Shown here: positions 61,771 through 64,000 of the stretch, in pieces
How the letters are laid out: every line of letters starts with the position of its first letter
Numbering within the stretch: the first letter of the stretch is position 1
Source: UBA7328 sp002471345
GTDB lineage: Bacteria > Bacteroidota > Bacteroidia > Chitinophagales > Saprospiraceae
Direction of reading: 5' to 3'
Length of the DNA stretch: 64,000 bases
Assembly (NCBI GenBank): GCA_964011275.1
Contig: CAXGOB010000011.1
Coordinates: 18,175-82,174, forward strand
The notes under the pieces: model-generated
Database searches by the model: none
What the model saw: only the letters and a program-made list of their open reading frames with translations
What the model was told of the DNA's origin: nothing
Program-made: the position numbers and the translations under genes

Positions 61771-64000
61771 ATTCTACCGACAATTTTGTTGTATGAAGAA
61801 TATTTATCTACTTTTTTCTTTTTTGACTCTATTGGTACTTTAAGAAACCTATTTGTTTCATCAGACCAGATCTGAGATATTTCTGCAAGTTGTTTCTCTG
61901 ATAAGCCCACACCTACCTCAATTTTCCCTCTATTCAACTCTTTATACCTCTCAGTGTAAGTGCTTATCATTTTATTCCATAGAATTTGATTGTGAGCATC
62001 AATAGACTTGTTGCTTCTAATAACTCGTGAATTGCTAAAGGCTTCATTAGACCTTGAAAGGAATAGTTGCTTAGTTATGACATAATAACATAAATGAATT
62101 TTGCGACCATTTGCCTTTAGTATATTATTATAGATCATTAATTGGAGCTCTTGTTCATTTATTAGTTCTTCACGTCTTGCGTTAAAACTGCCCCATTTTA
62201 AATCCACAATCACATATTCATCATTACTTCTTTTCAATACCAGATCTAAATCCCCTAAAATGCTGATTTCATCTTTAACTTGATGTCGTTGCTCTGATTC
62301 CAAAAAAGACCATTGATTCTTCTTTACCTCTTCGAATAAATGCCGGATTGATTTTGTAGCTATGGCACTAAATTCGGAGAGTGAAATTTCATGTTCTGGT
62401 AATAATAGAATAGATCCTTCTTCTTGAATAGTAGACTTTACCTGATGTGCTATTTTCTGTACTATTTCAGCAGTTTTATAATCCAAAATATTTTCATCTG
62501 ACCACAGTTGATGCACGGCACTATGAACCAAATTTCCAAAGAGCCTAGGCGAAATAGTGATATTGGGTATTTCCGTTTCCCGGATACCCAAATGATAGTT
62601 TAAGAAATAGTCATGTGGATAATAGAATAGCTTAACCAAAGAACTGTATGATTCGTATTCTCTTTTTTCTATCTCTTTAACTGGGTTTATTTCCCAATGT
62701 GTAGAACCTATCGGCAAAGACTTTTTCGGATACTCTTTAATTGTATCGGTACGATTACCATTTCCAGTAAACTTATCGAGTTCTATTCTCTTATCAATTA
62801 AATCAGGGTTTGAAAAAGTTTGAAGTAAGTCATAATAGAGCGGATGGGCTTCTTGTACTTCTCCTTTCACCTTATCAGGAATGCATAAAATCAATTTTGA
62901 TTCTGTCATATGAACTGCCAGACTTTGTTGCCAAAACCATTGATTAACAATGCTTTCTTTAGAATGTATAAACTTGTCTTTCAATAATTTCAGCTCATCA
63001 GTCGTCCAATCAGCTGCATACTTCACAGGGTTGTCAGTATTTATAAAATTCCACCAAATGGAAGATTTAGATCTTAATGTCAGGTTAGCTGGTTCTGTAA
63101 TAAATGGGACCGCTCCAATTTCATTAAGGTTTCTTTCAATTAAATAGCTAGAGTCTACTGATTCTATCCATTTATTCAATTGAAGTTCGGATATAGGTTC
63201 ATCTTCATTGGTAAAATCTTTAACTATAGATATTAGTTGTTTGCATTGATTGCCCAGTTCTATGAAAGCTCTTTTTACAGCATCAGATCCATCTGTAATA
63301 GAGCTTGAAGTTCCAGCCCATTTTGCTAAATCTTCATATAATGAAATGACGTCCTTTTGATTTGCACCTTTAGATATGTTTGCTGTTGGCCTATTAAACC
63401 ATTTGTCAAGATTTTGCTTTACCGACTTAGACTTCTCTGGCCACATATTCGTATAATCATCAATTTTTTCATTCCATTCAGTGCTACTTATTGATGATTT
63501 CCGACTGTAAGTAGTTGCAAGGTTAACCCTTAGTCCTTTGGGAATTGGGGCTATTGGATGAGATAGATACTGCAGTAGTTTTTGTGGATTCAATGGATTC
63601 CATAAGAAGACAGTAATGAGATGAAGTAGCTGCTCTATTGATCCATTTGATTCAGTAGTTCTATATCCTATGGCAGGTAATCCACGATTTATTAATGCAG
63701 TTTCTAATAATTCCCCTCTATCAGGAAGTATTAATATGGGTTGATTTTGGTTGCCGTCTACAAGCATTTCACCTATGTACTCCGCTAACACATTATCATT
63801 AAATGCTTTTAAGACAATTAATGATCCGTCATTTACTGCATTAATTTTGGGTAAAGATGAGTCGCTTAACTTCTTCTGAAATTGACCTAAATCAGTAGAG
63901 TTAGATATCCTAGTGAACTCCTCCCAAATTACTTTTATTGACTTCCTCTCTAACGTTTCAAATAGATGTTTAAAGAATGGATGTATATGTGATTCTTGTT
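61767..64000 (-). CDS. AddB-like PD-(D/E)XK nuclease family protein (5' partial)
   Basis: The frame is open to the right edge (base 64000), so the N-terminus lies outside the window; a GTG at 63791 is internal. The visible 744 residues contain a C-terminal PD-(D/E)XK nuclease (GNLVHSAVH, GDLDLVL, VIVDLKWGSF, ELQLMIY). There is no C-x2-C-x5-C iron-sulfur motif near the C-terminus of the kind known in AddB. The partner helicase follows with a 4-bp overlap. The pair should work together, perhaps as an exonuclease or defence complex; that is inference. Confidence 0.75.
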   Translation of the reverse strand, partial: QESHIHPFFKHLFETLERKSIKVIWEEFTRISNSTDLGQFQKKLSDSSLPKINAVNDGSLIVLKAFNDNVLAEYIGEMLVDGNQNQPILILPDRGELLETALINRGLPAIGYRTTESNGSIEQLLHLITVFLWNPLNPQKLLQYLSHPIAPIPKGLRVNLATTYSRKSSISSTEWNEKIDDYTNMWPEKSKSVKQNLDKWFNRPTANISKGANQKDVISLYEDLAKWAGTSSSITDGSDAVKRAFIELGNQCKQLISIVKDFTNEDEPISELQLNKWIESVDSSYLIERNLNEIGAVPFITEPANLTLRSKSSIWWNFINTDNPVKYAADWTTDELKLLKDKFIHSKESIVNQWFWQQSLAVHMTESKLILCIPDKVKGEVQEAHPLYYDLLQTFSNPDLIDKRIELDKFTGNGNRTDTIKEYPKKSLPIGSTHWEINPVKEIEKREYESYSSLVKLFYYPHDYFLNYHLGIRETEIPNITISPRLFGNLVHSAVHQLWSDENILDYKTAEIVQKIAHQVKSTIQEEGSILLLPEHEISLSEFSAIATKSIRHLFEEVKKNQWSFLESEQRHQVKDEISILGDLDLVLKRSNDEYVIVDLKWGSFNARREELINEQELQLMIYNNILKANGRKIHLCYYVITKQLFLSRSNEAFSNSRVIRSNKSIDAHNQILWNKMISTYTERYKELNRGKIEVGVGLSEKQLAEISQIWSDETNRFLKVPIESKKKKVDKYSSYNKIVGRI

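Noticed and set aside
1..64000. CRISPR arrays, rRNA, tRNA, prophage or complete insertion sequences
   Set aside because: No regularly spaced repeats, cloverleaf-like segments, transposase frames or phage structural genes were recognised by reading; a tRNA could be missed without a dedicated search.

Overview
The window looks like a chromosomal segment of a Bacteroidota bacterium, most likely a marine or environmental member of the Cytophagales. The evidence is the low GC content, the many SPII lipoproteins with short hydrophobic leaders ending in a lipobox Cys, a type IX secretion (T9SS) sorting tail on a haloperoxidase, a bacillithiol-type YtxJ protein, a metal-dependent regulator next to a metal ABC system, a two-domain DUF1080 protein paired with a PVC-type CxxCH protein, and a K+-dependent-type membrane pyrophosphatase. 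No rRNA, tRNA, CRISPR array or intact insertion sequence was seen.

Region 1 (1-6446) is housekeeping: the end of a YtxJ gene, two FKBP-type prolyl isomerase lipoproteins, a molybdenum-cofactor cluster (moaC, moaD, moaE and a MocA-like nucleotidyltransferase), a zinc-ribbon NUDIX hydrolase, an SDR oxidoreductase and a CNNM/CBS membrane protein. Region 2 (6453-14786) holds a PlsC-like acyltransferase, a vanadium-dependent haloperoxidase with a T9SS tail followed at once by a protein with a nucleosidase-like C-terminus, and a very large protein made of six DUF1508-like double modules. Region 3 (14881-24081) has an amidohydrolase, a TlpA-like thioredoxin, pdxH and an RND efflux operon (tetR-tolC-hlyD-acrB). 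Region 4 (24287-41601) has cytochrome c, anmK, an epimerase, the DUF1080/PVC-heme pair, a partial peptide ABC system, a TIGR01777 epimerase, a C-terminal protease, the membrane pyrophosphatase and a MntR-type regulator with a metal ABC binding protein and ATPase but no permease.

Region 5 (about 43946-58277) is the most unusual part. It is a dense accessory cluster built around two related TetR regulators. It holds three class A flavin monooxygenases, two fumarylacetoacetate-hydrolase-family proteins, two VOC-fold proteins, an SDR, a LolA-like unknown and an arylsulfatase fused to a C-terminal DoxX-like membrane domain. This could be desulfation, ring hydroxylation, ring cleavage and hydrolysis of a sulfated or phenolic aromatic compound. 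The substrate is not known, and a biosynthetic role is possible. An 18-bp near-palindrome, matching at 17 of 18 positions, lies upstream of both the first TetR gene and its downstream operon.

The cluster ends exactly at the remnant of a serine recombinase (58275-58340, minus strand). Beyond it lies an overlapping pair of a UvrD/RecB-type helicase-nuclease and an AddB-like PD-(D/E)XK protein that runs off the right edge. This pair does not look like canonical AddAB and may be a DNA-processing or defence module.
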